64,000 bases of DNA, from NCBI RefSeq assembly GCF_008079445.1, contig NZ_VRYH01000004.1, forward strand, positions 372,001 to 436,000, read 5' to 3'. The notes below the pieces were generated by a model. The model saw only the letters and a list, made by a program, of their open reading frames with translations, did not search any database and had not been told where the DNA came from. A program made the translations under genes and the position numbers. The DNA is from Aidingimonas lacisalsi. Lineage in GTDB: Bacteria > Pseudomonadota > Gammaproteobacteria > Pseudomonadales > Halomonadaceae. Below, piece after piece: positions 1 through 8,116 of this stretch; the first letter of the stretch is position 1; every line of letters begins with the position of its first letter.

Positions 1-230
1 GGAACCAGCACGACACAGATGATTGCCAGCCGCTCCCAGACCATATGCATGAAAACGGCCATGATCAATCCAGCTTTCAGCAGCATGAATAACGTGATCA
101 GCGCCCACTTCAGATAGCCCTCGAAACCGACATAATCCACCAGATAGGAGAGTACGCTCAGCACGAACAGCAATAGCCAGACCCATAGATAGACCCTGAG
201 CGGGTGATGCTGGTTTTCGTTCGTCACCAT
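1..230 (-). CDS. Cytochrome c oxidase subunit IV family protein (3' end outside window)
   Basis: Not a complete gene: it starts at the ATG at 230 and runs off the left edge, giving 76 readable residues. The translation begins MVTNENQHHPLRVYLWVWLL and shows two hydrophobic segments (about residues 14-31 and 43-62), with the Phe-Met-His signature typical of bacterial subunit IV (COX4_pro) proteins near residue 60. The family is a small membrane subunit of haem-copper oxidases, thought to help assembly or stability. It lies 47 bases downstream of a subunit III gene on the same strand, so it is the last visible gene of the oxidase operon. Confidence 0.8.
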   Translation of the reverse strand, partial: MVTNENQHHPLRVYLWVWLLLFVLSVLSYLVDYVGFEGYLKWALITLFMLLKAGLIMAVFMHMVWERLAIICVVLV

Positions 231-277
231 GACTCACCTCCTCTCGACATGGTCCGACACCCACCACGAGATACGCA

Positions 278-988
278 TTACCACAAATAGAAGAACGCGA
301 AGATGAACACCCAGACCAGATCGACGAAGTGCCAGTACAGGCCCAAGGTCTCGACCATCTCATAGCTTCCCTTGCGTCCAGTGAGAAAGCCGGGGCGCGC
401 TCTATCCAGCGACCCTCGCATGACCTTGATCGCCATGATGATCAGGAACAGCACTCCAAACGACACGTGGGTGCCATGGAACCCCGTTATGAGAAAGAAC
501 GACGCACCGAATTGCGGTGCTCCCCAGGGGTTACCCCATGGCCTGGCGCCTTCACTGATCAGCTTGGTCCATTCGAACGCTTGCATACCGACGAACGAGA
601 GGCCGAGCAATGCCGTCAATACCAGCAGCCCCGACGTCATGCGGCGGTTCTTTTCGTAACCGTACTTGACCGCCAAGGCCATGGTGCCGCTGCTGCTGAT
701 CAGGATGAATGTCATGATGGCAATCAACAGCAATGGTACGTTTTCGCCTCCGACATGCAGTGCGAACACCTCACTGGCGTTCGGCCAATGCTGGGCAGAA
801 GCGATACGTGCCGTCATGTAGCCAATCAGAAAACAAGCAAAGATGAAGATGTCACTCAGTAGAAACATCCACATCATCACCTTGCCCCAGGGCATCTGCT
901 TGAACGTCTGCTGATCCGATGCCCAGTCCTCCCCCATCCGCTGCAACGCAGGCACGAGTCGGACATTACGGAAATTCGCATTCACCAT
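278..988 (-). CDS. ctaE: Cytochrome c oxidase subunit III
   Basis: Haem-copper oxidase subunit III, a membrane subunit without redox centres that stabilises subunit I. About 236 residues with five hydrophobic segments. Recognisable family features are the glycine-rich GFHGTHVSFGVLFL segment and the C-terminal ETLGLYWHFVDLVWVFIF segment. Upstream in-frame starts at 1012 and 991 exist; I choose the ATG at 988 because a GGAGG sequence ends five bases before it. It lies just downstream of another subunit III-type gene. It resembles the CyoC/CoxC group; the caa3-like context favours a cytochrome c oxidase over a quinol oxidase. Confidence 0.85.
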   Translation of the reverse strand: MVNANFRNVRLVPALQRMGEDWASDQQTFKQMPWGKVMMWMFLLSDIFIFACFLIGYMTARIASAQHWPNASEVFALHVGGENVPLLLIAIMTFILISSSGTMALAVKYGYEKNRRMTSGLLVLTALLGLSFVGMQAFEWTKLISEGARPWGNPWGAPQFGASFFLITGFHGTHVSFGVLFLIIMAIKVMRGSLDRARPGFLTGRKGSYEMVETLGLYWHFVDLVWVFIFAFFYLW

Positions 989-1015
989 CATGACCTCCAA
1001 GCCGTGCCACATCGA

Positions 1016-1687
1016 TCATGCATCGAGCAGCAACAGGGCGAAAAGGACGATCCAGACCACCGCCAGGTAATGCCAATAGAGGGTGCAGAGTTCGAGATGG
1101 GAGTGCACCGACACTGGTGCCGCACCACGACGGACACGAGCGAGCAGCCTCCCCCACACGACTAGCCCCCCCAGCAAATGTACGCCATGCAGGGCTGTCA
1201 GCAGATAAAAGAACGCATCGGCGGGATTGCTGTCGACATGGTGTCCGTTCACACTGAGTTGATACCAAACGACCAATTGGCCGACGATGAACACCATGGA
1301 GCCGATGCCTCCTGCCCACAGCCCCCTTGCAACCATCGAGCCATCAGCTCTTGTGGTGCCATGCCGGGCCCACTGCAAAGCGACGCTAGCCAGCATCAAC
1401 GCCAGGGTGTTGAACCACAACAAGCCCGGGATCGGTAACGGCTGCCAATCACCGCTGACTTCCATACGCATCATGTAGGCACTGATCGTCAGAGCGAAAA
1501 GCGACGTCACCACGGCCAGGAAAACGATCAAGCCGACACGTCCTGCACTCATCATGCTCGGCAATGGCTGCGCAGGATCATCGGTGGCCGACTGGGCCTC
1601 CCAGGGTCGGACGTTGAAGGACGACCAGAGCAACCAACCGGCGAACGTCACCATCAACGCGGTCAAAAATACCAGGCTGACTGTCAT
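1016..1687 (-). CDS. Second cytochrome c oxidase subunit III-like protein
   Basis: A 223-residue membrane protein that ends with HLELCTLYWHYLAVVWIVLF, the hallmark of subunit III, and carries the conserved LTALHGVHLLGGLVVWGRLL segment. It is a distinct, more divergent member than the next gene. The chosen ATG (1687) overlaps the subunit I stop codon as ATGA, which implies translational coupling. The extra N-terminal residues available up to 1711 lie inside subunit I. Two adjacent subunit III genes could form a split or heterodimeric subunit; whether both enter one complex cannot be told from sequence. Confidence 0.85.
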   Translation of the reverse strand: MTVSLVFLTALMVTFAGWLLWSSFNVRPWEAQSATDDPAQPLPSMMSAGRVGLIVFLAVVTSLFALTISAYMMRMEVSGDWQPLPIPGLLWFNTLALMLASVALQWARHGTTRADGSMVARGLWAGGIGSMVFIVGQLVVWYQLSVNGHHVDSNPADAFFYLLTALHGVHLLGGLVVWGRLLARVRRGAAPVSVHSHLELCTLYWHYLAVVWIVLFALLLLDA

Positions 1688-3465
1688 GATTGCCTTCCTT
1701 CCGCCTGCCAACGGGTCTCCTCCGGCGACACATTCTGCGGAATGAAATCCTCGCTCGCGCCCGGTACCGAGTAATCGTAAGGCCAGCGATAGACCAGCGG
1801 CAGCGACTCACCGAAATTGCCATGACGTGGTGGTGTATGTTCGGTCTGCCACTCCAACGTCGTGGCCCGCCAAGGATTCGGTCCCGCGTCGCGCCCGCGG
1901 TAATAACTCCACACTAGATTGATGAGGAATAGCACCTGCGCCAGCGCCACGATGAAGGCGGCGATACTGATGACCACGTTGAGCGTCTGAACGGAGTCGG
2001 AAATGAACGTGGTCTCACCATAGGCGTAATAACGCCTTGGTACGCCTTCCAATCCCATGAAGTGCATTGGATAGTAAATGACATACGTGCCCAGGAAAGT
2101 GATCCAGAAATGCACCTTGCCCAGCGTGTCATTGAGCATTCGACCGGTCATTTTGGGATACCAGTGGTAAATGGCACCGAAAATGACCAGCACTGGTGCC
2201 ACCGCCATGACCATGTGGAAATGTCCGACCACGAAATAGGTATCCGACAGCGGCACATCCACGGTCACGTTCCCCAGGAACAGACCACTCAATCCGCCAT
2301 TGACGAATGTGAAAATGAACCCGATCGCAAACAGCATGGGAACCGTCAGACGGATATTTCCCCGCCACAGCGTCAATACCCAGTTGTAGACTTTTATCGC
2401 CGTCGGCACGGCAATGATCAGGGTCGTGATGGCAAATAGAAAGCCGAAATAGGGATTCATGCCACTGACATACATGTGGTGAGCCCAGACCACGAAACTG
2501 AGCACGCCGATGATGACGATGGCCCATACCATCATTCGATAGCCAAAGATGTTCTTGCGGGCATGACAGGCCAACAGGTCAGAGACGATACCGAACGCCG
2601 GCAATGCCACGATATAGACTTCGGGATGACCGAAGAACCAGAACAGATGCTGAAACAGGATCGGGCTCCCCCCTCCATGATCGGACGTTTCTCCCATGCT
2701 GAGCATTTCCGGCATGAAGAAGCTGGTACCCAGCAAGCGGTCGCAAAGCATCATCAAGGCCGCCACGAACAGTGCCGGAAACGCCAGAAGCGCCATGACC
2801 GTCGCCATGAAGATCCCCCAGATGGTCAACGGCAACCGCATCAGTGTCATTCCGCGTGTACGTGCCTGTAGCACGGTCACCACATAGTTCAGCCCCCCCA
2901 TGGTGAAACCGGCGATGAATACCGCCAGCGAAAGCAACATGACGACAATGCCAGCCTCCGACCCCGGCGTTCCTTCACTGATCGACTGAGGGGGATATAG
3001 TGTCCAACCGGCGCCCATCGAACCGCCGGGAACAAAGAAGCCGGCCACCAGAATCAACACCGATGCAAAGTAGAACCAGAAGCTCAACATGTTGAGATAG
3101 GGAAACACCATATCCCGGGCGCCACACATCAAAGGAATCAGATAGTTACCGAATCCGCCCAGAAAGATGGCGGTGAGAAGATAGACCACCATGATCATGC
3201 CATGCATGCTGACATACTGCAGGTACTCGCCGGGGTCTATCAGCGAGAAGGCGTTGGGAAACCCCAGCTGCAGGCGCATCAGCAGCGACAATACCAGCGC
3301 AACCAGTCCGATAGCGGTTGCCGTGACGCCATATTGAATGGCGATGACCTTGGCATCCTGGCTCCAGATATACTTGCCGATGAATGTTTTCGGATGGACG
3401 AGCTCCATCTCTTCGGTTTCGGCAGGCGGCACATAGGCGCCGGCATCGTATTCACGCTCCCCCAT
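1684..3465 (-). CDS. ctaD: Cytochrome c oxidase subunit I (aa3-type)
   Basis: Catalytic subunit of a haem-copper oxidase: reduces O2 to water at a haem a3-CuB centre and pumps protons across the inner membrane. The 593 residues show all expected ligands: His in SMHGMIMVVY (low-spin haem), GHPEVYIVALPAFG (CuB His and the cross-linked Tyr, with the A1-type Glu), the VVWAHHMY His pair (CuB), and VGHFHMVM (haem a3 and haem a). The GGFGNYLIPLMCGARDM segment matches the D-channel entrance. About 12 or more membrane segments are visible. It lies three bases after the subunit II stop, within the operon II-I-III-III-IV. Confidence 0.96.
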   Translation of the reverse strand: MGEREYDAGAYVPPAETEEMELVHPKTFIGKYIWSQDAKVIAIQYGVTATAIGLVALVLSLLMRLQLGFPNAFSLIDPGEYLQYVSMHGMIMVVYLLTAIFLGGFGNYLIPLMCGARDMVFPYLNMLSFWFYFASVLILVAGFFVPGGSMGAGWTLYPPQSISEGTPGSEAGIVVMLLSLAVFIAGFTMGGLNYVVTVLQARTRGMTLMRLPLTIWGIFMATVMALLAFPALFVAALMMLCDRLLGTSFFMPEMLSMGETSDHGGGSPILFQHLFWFFGHPEVYIVALPAFGIVSDLLACHARKNIFGYRMMVWAIVIIGVLSFVVWAHHMYVSGMNPYFGFLFAITTLIIAVPTAIKVYNWVLTLWRGNIRLTVPMLFAIGFIFTFVNGGLSGLFLGNVTVDVPLSDTYFVVGHFHMVMAVAPVLVIFGAIYHWYPKMTGRMLNDTLGKVHFWITFLGTYVIYYPMHFMGLEGVPRRYYAYGETTFISDSVQTLNVVISIAAFIVALAQVLFLINLVWSYYRGRDAGPNPWRATTLEWQTEHTPPRHGNFGESLPLVYRWPYDYSVPGASEDFIPQNVSPEETRWQAEGRQS

Positions 3466-3468
3466 GAA

Positions 3469-4875
3469 TCACTCCTCCGCCCGAGCCTGCTCGGAATCCT
3501 GTTGAGGTGACGATTCACCACCGGATAACGTACCAATGTAGGCGACAACATCACGCAAGGCGGCGTCATCCACCAGAATCTGTGCCATATCGACCATCTG
3601 GTTGCCGTACCAGTCATCCGGATGACGTCCACGAACTCCATCCTTGAAGTGTTGCAGCTGGCGAACCAGGTACCAGTCATTCATACCGGCCAAACGTGGC
3701 GCCTTGAGAGCACGTCTCCCTTCGCCATCAGCACCATGACAACTGGCACAGGAACGATAGAAACGTTCGCCGCGTTCAGCATCACCGATGATCGTTGGAC
3801 GCGTTGGTTCGACGGGGAACGTTTCGATATGGGCTGCCACATCAGCGTTCATTTCCCTGTCCTCGAGCGTCATCGCAAACGGCCGCATCTGCTGGCCGAA
3901 CCGGTCGGCCTCGTGCTCTCCACGTGCGCCTTGACGGAAATTGCGTAACTGACGCTCGATATAATCGTCGTCAAGCCCCGCCAACCGCGGTGCATTCATC
4001 TCTTGGCGTCCGCCCCCCTGGGGGCCATGACAGGCGACACAGCGGGCATAAAGTTCCGCTCCTGCCTCGGGGTCGCCCTCCCCGACGTCTTGCAATTCAC
4101 CGAAGGTAGGTTGTTGCGCGACCCAATCGTCGAATTCGCCCTGCTCAACGACTTCGACCCGGCCACGCATGGCGAAGTGAGCCATTCCGCAAAGTTCCGC
4201 GCACACGGCCTCGAAATCCCCCGTCTTCGTGGGTGTCAGCCACATGTAAGACACCTGACCGGGCATGACATCCATCTTGGCGCGGAACTGGGCTACCTTG
4301 AAGTTGTGGATCACATCGGTGGATCGCAGCATGAGCTTCACCGGGCGATCGATCGGCAGCTTGACATGCGAGCTATCGATCAATACATCGTCCTGCCCCG
4401 CCGGATCGTCAGGATCCAGACCGAAGGGGTTGCTCTCATCGATCAGATGCGTACGCACGTCGCCGAAACGGCCATCGTCACCGGGAAGTCGATAACTCCA
4501 GTGCCATTGCTGTCCTATCACTTCGACTTCATGGGCGTCGTCCGGCACATTGACGTAGTTCCCCCATACGAACAGTCCCGGCGCCAGCAACGCGACGATC
4601 CCCAACGTCGTCAGCCCTGTCAGCCAAGCTTCCAGTTTCTTATTCTCGGGTTCGTAATGCGATCGCCGTTGCCGTTTGAAGCGATAACAGAGAATGGCGT
4701 AGGCCATGAAGACATTGATGGCGACGAAGACCGCTCCCGTCACCACGAACGTAATGTCTATGGTGGCGTCGATGGCGCCCCAGTTGGACGCCAGCGGCGT
4801 CAGGCCCCAGGGACTGAGGAAATAGAAAACGACCGACCCCAGCGCCAGCACGATCAAGACAATCGCAATCGCCAT
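3469..4875 (-). CDS. ctaC: Cytochrome c oxidase subunit II with two fused cytochrome c domains (caa3-type)
   Basis: Electron-entry subunit of the oxidase, 468 residues. Residues 1-110 contain two membrane helices (about 3-21 and 40-62) and a further hydrophobic stretch (86-106). The CuA domain follows, with His190 (DVIHNF) and the CAELCGMAHFAM motif at 225-236. Two tandem class I cytochrome c domains come next, with CVACH at 279-283 and CASCH at 376-380, each followed by an APRLAG segment, so they look like an internal duplication. Ordinary subunit II has none and caa3 forms usually have one. First gene of the operon. The region upstream (4876-5012) is probably the promoter, but I see no clear element in it. 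Confidence 0.95.
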   Translation of the reverse strand: MAIAIVLIVLALGSVVFYFLSPWGLTPLASNWGAIDATIDITFVVTGAVFVAINVFMAYAILCYRFKRQRRSHYEPENKKLEAWLTGLTTLGIVALLAPGLFVWGNYVNVPDDAHEVEVIGQQWHWSYRLPGDDGRFGDVRTHLIDESNPFGLDPDDPAGQDDVLIDSSHVKLPIDRPVKLMLRSTDVIHNFKVAQFRAKMDVMPGQVSYMWLTPTKTGDFEAVCAELCGMAHFAMRGRVEVVEQGEFDDWVAQQPTFGELQDVGEGDPEAGAELYARCVACHGPQGGGRQEMNAPRLAGLDDDYIERQLRNFRQGARGEHEADRFGQQMRPFAMTLEDREMNADVAAHIETFPVEPTRPTIIGDAERGERFYRSCASCHGADGEGRRALKAPRLAGMNDWYLVRQLQHFKDGVRGRHPDDWYGNQMVDMAQILVDDAALRDVVAYIGTLSGGESSPQQDSEQARAEE

Positions 4876-5012
4876 AGTCCCCCCTCGTTAGGGAGTAAGG
4901 CATCATGAAGAGGTCACACAGCTTGAATATAGTGACTGCCTCCGCGACTCGCCAACTTCACTCACAACGGTGAAGGTCGGCTGTCGAACAGGCGGGGAGG
5001 AACGCGCAGAGC

Positions 5013-5735
5013 TCACACGTTGAAGGCAAAAATCGATGCCAGGTCGATATCCGTGTCGGGGGCGCTCAAGTCGAGCAGATTCTCCAACGACTCAAGGTGG
5101 GTTTGTACATGACGACGCGCGATGTCGGCTTTCCCCTCCCGTAACAGAGCCAGCAAGTCAGCATGATCGTTTTCCAGATAGCAGGATGTCATGCCGGAAC
5201 GCTTGTATAAGGCGATCACGATCGAGGTTCTCAGGATCAGGTCCGTCAACATGACCCCGAGAATCCGGTTGGGAGAATGGTCCGCGAGATAGTGGTGTAT
5301 CGCCAGCGACTGTTCGATACGACGACTTTCGTCGCCCTGCTCATATGCCAACTGCTCGGCATGTACCAGCGTTTCCAGCGCACCATACTGAGCTCCGTCG
5401 AATGCACCGCACAACAATGACACCACTTCGCCTTCGACAAGACGTCGGGCAGCAAATATCTCTCGGGTTTCGGCAACGTCAGGCGCTGCAACGCGAGCGA
5501 CCTGATTCGGCTGCTGAACGATGACATGGTCGGATGCCAAGCGGGTCAAGGCCTTGCGAATCACGGAGCGACTGACACCGAACACTTCCCCCAGAGTCAC
5601 CTCCGGCAGTCGCGTATTCGGCGGCAAACGCTGTGTCAGTACGGCATGGCGTATCCGGTCGACGATATGCTGGTCGCTGATTCGTCCGGTCCCCCTGGCA
5701 CTGACGCTCAACTCTTCCTGCCACCGACTGGTCAT
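5013..5735 (-). CDS. GntR-family transcriptional regulator, FCD subfamily
   Basis: A 240-residue regulator. The N-terminal winged helix-turn-helix occupies about residues 20-85 (recognition region VFGVSRSVIRKALTRL), followed by an all-helical FCD effector domain (about 90-225). The family usually represses catabolic genes and is released by small carboxylates or metabolites. It stands alone between the oxidase operon and a divergently organised purine locus, on the same strand as the TetR gene upstream of it. A short palindrome lies 38 bases upstream of its start and may be an autoregulatory site. By position it may help control xdh/guaD, but its ligand cannot be read from the sequence. Confidence 0.85.
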   Translation of the reverse strand: MTSRWQEELSVSARGTGRISDQHIVDRIRHAVLTQRLPPNTRLPEVTLGEVFGVSRSVIRKALTRLASDHVIVQQPNQVARVAAPDVAETREIFAARRLVEGEVVSLLCGAFDGAQYGALETLVHAEQLAYEQGDESRRIEQSLAIHHYLADHSPNRILGVMLTDLILRTSIVIALYKRSGMTSCYLENDHADLLALLREGKADIARRHVQTHLESLENLLDLSAPDTDIDLASIFAFNV

Positions 5736-5772
5736 ACTGGTGCCCCTTCATGGCCACATTGCGATACAGCTA

Positions 5773-5782
5773 TTGTATACAA
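5773..5782. promoter_or_regulatory. Palindrome TTGTATACAA, possible GntR operator
   Basis: A perfect 10-base palindrome, 38 bases upstream of the GntR/FCD gene start and in the gap between it and the TetR gene. Its TNGT..ACNA layout resembles operators described for FCD-type GntR regulators. Autoregulation is an inference. Confidence 0.45.
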
Positions 5783-5802
5783 AGTGTCGTACCACGGTCG
5801 AA

Positions 5803-6438
5803 TCAGCGTCGACGTACACCACAGCCTTTGAGAATCACCTGACAAAGAAAGTCGGTGATACCTTGATAATCGCCGTCACTCAACGTTTCACGACCGGTGA
5901 TGGCAACCACCTGGGCTTCGAAATCCGCATAGTGCTGCGTCGCCGACCAGATCAGAAATATCAGCCAGACGGGGTCGACCGGATCCATCAGTCCTCGTTC
6001 AGCCCACTCCCGGAACACTTGGGCGCGCGCCTCGACCCACGTACGCAATTCGTTATGCAGGTACTCTTGCAGAAAGGGTGCCCCGCCCAGAATTTCCGCC
6101 GCAAAGAGCCGGGATCCCTGAGGGTGGGCTTGGGTCAACTTCATCTTGCTGCGAATGAAGGCTTCCAGCACATCGGCGGGATCGTCATCGACGTGAATAT
6201 CGTCAAGCATCGCATTCCATCGTTCCATCATGCGCTCGAGCAATACGACGTACAGCCGACGCTTGCTGCCGACATAATACAGGACATTGGATTTGGGCAG
6301 GCCGGCGGTCTCGGCAATCGCCTGAACACTGGCTCCTCGATAGCCGTGACGGGCAAAGACTTGCTCCGCCGCTTCGAGGATCGCCTTTTCATTGCGTGTG
6401 CGCGCGCGCGTGGTTTCGGGCATGTTCATGGAAGTCAT
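5803..6438 (-). CDS. TetR-family regulator, RutR-like
   Basis: A 211-residue regulator with a TetR helix-turn-helix at about residues 18-62 (AILEAAEQVFARHGYRGASV, then AETAGLPKSNVLYYVGSK). The C-terminal domain pattern (HPQGSRLFAAEILGGAPFL, then DPVDPVWLIFLIWSATQHYADF) matches the RutR/YcdC C-terminal family. In E. coli RutR senses uracil and binds TTGACCANNTGGTCAA, affecting pyrimidine and purine genes. The gene is divergent from xdhA, and the shared 196-base gap contains a perfect copy of that box, so regulation of purine catabolism is very likely. Its ligand here (uracil, or a purine such as xanthine) is unknown. Several in-frame ATGs (6438, 6429, 6423) leave the exact start uncertain. Confidence 0.88.
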   Translation of the reverse strand: MTSMNMPETTRARTRNEKAILEAAEQVFARHGYRGASVQAIAETAGLPKSNVLYYVGSKRRLYVVLLERMMERWNAMLDDIHVDDDPADVLEAFIRSKMKLTQAHPQGSRLFAAEILGGAPFLQEYLHNELRTWVEARAQVFREWAERGLMDPVDPVWLIFLIWSATQHYADFEAQVVAITGRETLSDGDYQGITDFLCQVILKGCGVRRR

Positions 6439-6571
6439 TCGCTCAAGCCCTTGGTCGGGAAATTGTCAAGCTTGCCGCAGCCTGCGCCTAGGTGCAATGG
6501 AATATGGCATGGCGAAAATGTGGTCTCCCGGGCTTGCGCTCGCAACCACTTTGAGCCACGCTTATCCATAG

Positions 6572-6587
6572 TTGACCAATTGGTCAA
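6572..6587. promoter_or_regulatory. RutR-type operator TTGACCAATTGGTCAA
   Basis: A perfect 16-base palindrome that fits the E. coli RutR consensus TTGACCA-N2-TGGTCAA at every defined position. It lies 48 bases upstream of the xdhA start and 134 bases upstream of the divergent RutR-like tetR gene, where it could overlap the xdhA promoter. Seen directly; that the neighbouring TetR protein binds it is inferred from family knowledge. Confidence 0.85.
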
Positions 6588-6634
6588 AGTGTAGAACACC
6601 CAACATCAACAACAATCAGTAGACAGCGGACACC

Positions 6635-8116
6635 GTGATGATCGATTTCTATCTCAATGGCAAACGCCAGCGATGCGCCGACGTCGCTCCGGATACCAGC
6701 ATCCTCGAACTATTGCGTAACCATCTTGGCGACACGGGGACCAAGGAAGGCTGCGCCTCCGGAGATTGCGGTGCATGCACGGTTGCCATCGGGGAACCCG
6801 ATGGCAATGGGCACTTGCAGTACCACAATGCCAACAGTTGCATTACACCAGCACACCAACTTCATGGCAGTCATCTCGTCACTGTTGAAGGCTTATCGCG
6901 CGGTGATGCTTTGCACCCCGCCCAGGCCGCCATGGTCGCATGCCACGGCAGTCAATGCGGCTTCTGTACCCCCGGCATCGTCATGTCGCTGTTCACTCTG
7001 TTCGAGCAGCAGCGTCACGCACCAGCGCCACTGAATCAGCAACGGCTGGAATCTGCACTAGGCGGCAACCTATGCCGTTGTACCGGTTATCGACCCATTC
7101 GCGATGCGGCACTGTCGATGACGGAGCATCCGGACACGCATCCCGCCTGGGCAGATGATCCCTCACTCGCCGACAATGTCGCCGAGTTGAGTCGAACCAC
7201 GAACGAGGGGTCGACAAGGTGCGGACATTTCACTGTGCCGCACGATCTTGCGAGCCTGCGTGAGCTCAAGCGTAGCCGCCCCCAGGCACGCTTGGTTGCC
7301 GGTGCTACCGATCTTTGGCTGGAAACGACACAACAGCTCAAACCACTCAACGACCTGATTGACATTCGTCGCATCGCCGAGCTCAACGTGATCGACGAAA
7401 CGGCCGATGGCTGGTGGATCGGCGCCGCCGTCACCTACTCACGACTGATACCGTTGCTGGCCGATGCCTACCCGGCTTTTGAACATCTGATGCATCGTTT
7501 TGCATCATCGCAAATTCGCAATCGCGGTACATTGGGCGGCAATATCGCCAACGCCTCTCCGATCGGCGACACGCCTCCCGTATTGCTGGCACTGGATGCA
7601 CGGCTCCTGCTGGATGGACCGGGAGGTGAAAGGCAACTGCCGCTGACCGAGTTCTTCCTCGATTACAAACAGACGGCACTGGCCGACAACGAGTTCATTC
7701 GTGCCGTTTTTCTGCCAAGGCCGACCGAGGCTCACAACCTCAAGGTCTGGAAACTGTCAAAACGACGTGAAGATGACATTAGTGCCGTACTCGGTGCGTT
7801 CGCCTGGCGGAAGGACAAGGGCATTCTGAGGGATGTCAGACTGGCCTTCGGAGGAATGGCTGCCACTCCACGTCGAGCCCGTCATGCCGAAGCGGCCCTG
7901 GAAGGTCAGCCGGTGACCGCAGCCACTTTCGCTGCAGCCCGCAGCGCCCTGAACGGAGAGTTCTCACCGATGACGGATGTCCGCGGTTCCAGCGAGTACC
8001 GGCAGTTGGCAGCCAGCAATCTGCTGGAACGGCTGCGGCTGATGATGAACGAGGAATCTGCCTCATCAAACGATCATACCGGAGCGGAGGTGACTCTCGA
8101 TGCGTACGCTCACTGA
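6635..8116 (+). CDS. xdhA: Xanthine dehydrogenase small subunit (2Fe-2S and FAD)
   Basis: Electron-transfer subunit of xanthine dehydrogenase, which oxidises hypoxanthine and xanthine to urate and reduces NAD+. The plant-type [2Fe-2S] cluster is marked by GCASGDCGAC (Cys40, 45, 48 and Cys69). The second, helical cluster is marked by CGFC (108-111) and CRC (147-149). The FAD domain follows, with LVAGATDLWL near residue 220 and RNRGTLGGNIANASP near 292. The 493 residues are normal for the proteobacterial split enzyme. The frame opens with GTG (6635) followed by ATG (6638); either could be the start, and the ribosome site is weak. First gene of xdhABC-guaD, behind the RutR-type box. Confidence 0.95.
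   Translation: MMIDFYLNGKRQRCADVAPDTSILELLRNHLGDTGTKEGCASGDCGACTVAIGEPDGNGHLQYHNANSCITPAHQLHGSHLVTVEGLSRGDALHPAQAAMVACHGSQCGFCTPGIVMSLFTLFEQQRHAPAPLNQQRLESALGGNLCRCTGYRPIRDAALSMTEHPDTHPAWADDPSLADNVAELSRTTNEGSTRCGHFTVPHDLASLRELKRSRPQARLVAGATDLWLETTQQLKPLNDLIDIRRIAELNVIDETADGWWIGAAVTYSRLIPLLADAYPAFEHLMHRFASSQIRNRGTLGGNIANASPIGDTPPVLLALDARLLLDGPGGERQLPLTEFFLDYKQTALADNEFIRAVFLPRPTEAHNLKVWKLSKRREDDISAVLGAFAWRKDKGILRDVRLAFGGMAATPRRARHAEAALEGQPVTAATFAAARSALNGEFSPMTDVRGSSEYRQLAASNLLERLRLMMNEESASSNDHTGAEVTLDAYAH

Noticed and set aside
4003-4908. A 301-codon plus-strand frame opposite oxidase subunit II
   Set aside because: Shadow of a gene with CuA and haem motifs; its own translation is low in hydrophobic structure and unlike any family.
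5521-6594. A 357-codon open frame on the plus strand opposite the GntR and TetR genes
   Set aside because: It runs through two regulators with clear helix-turn-helix domains and across their gap; no recognisable product.
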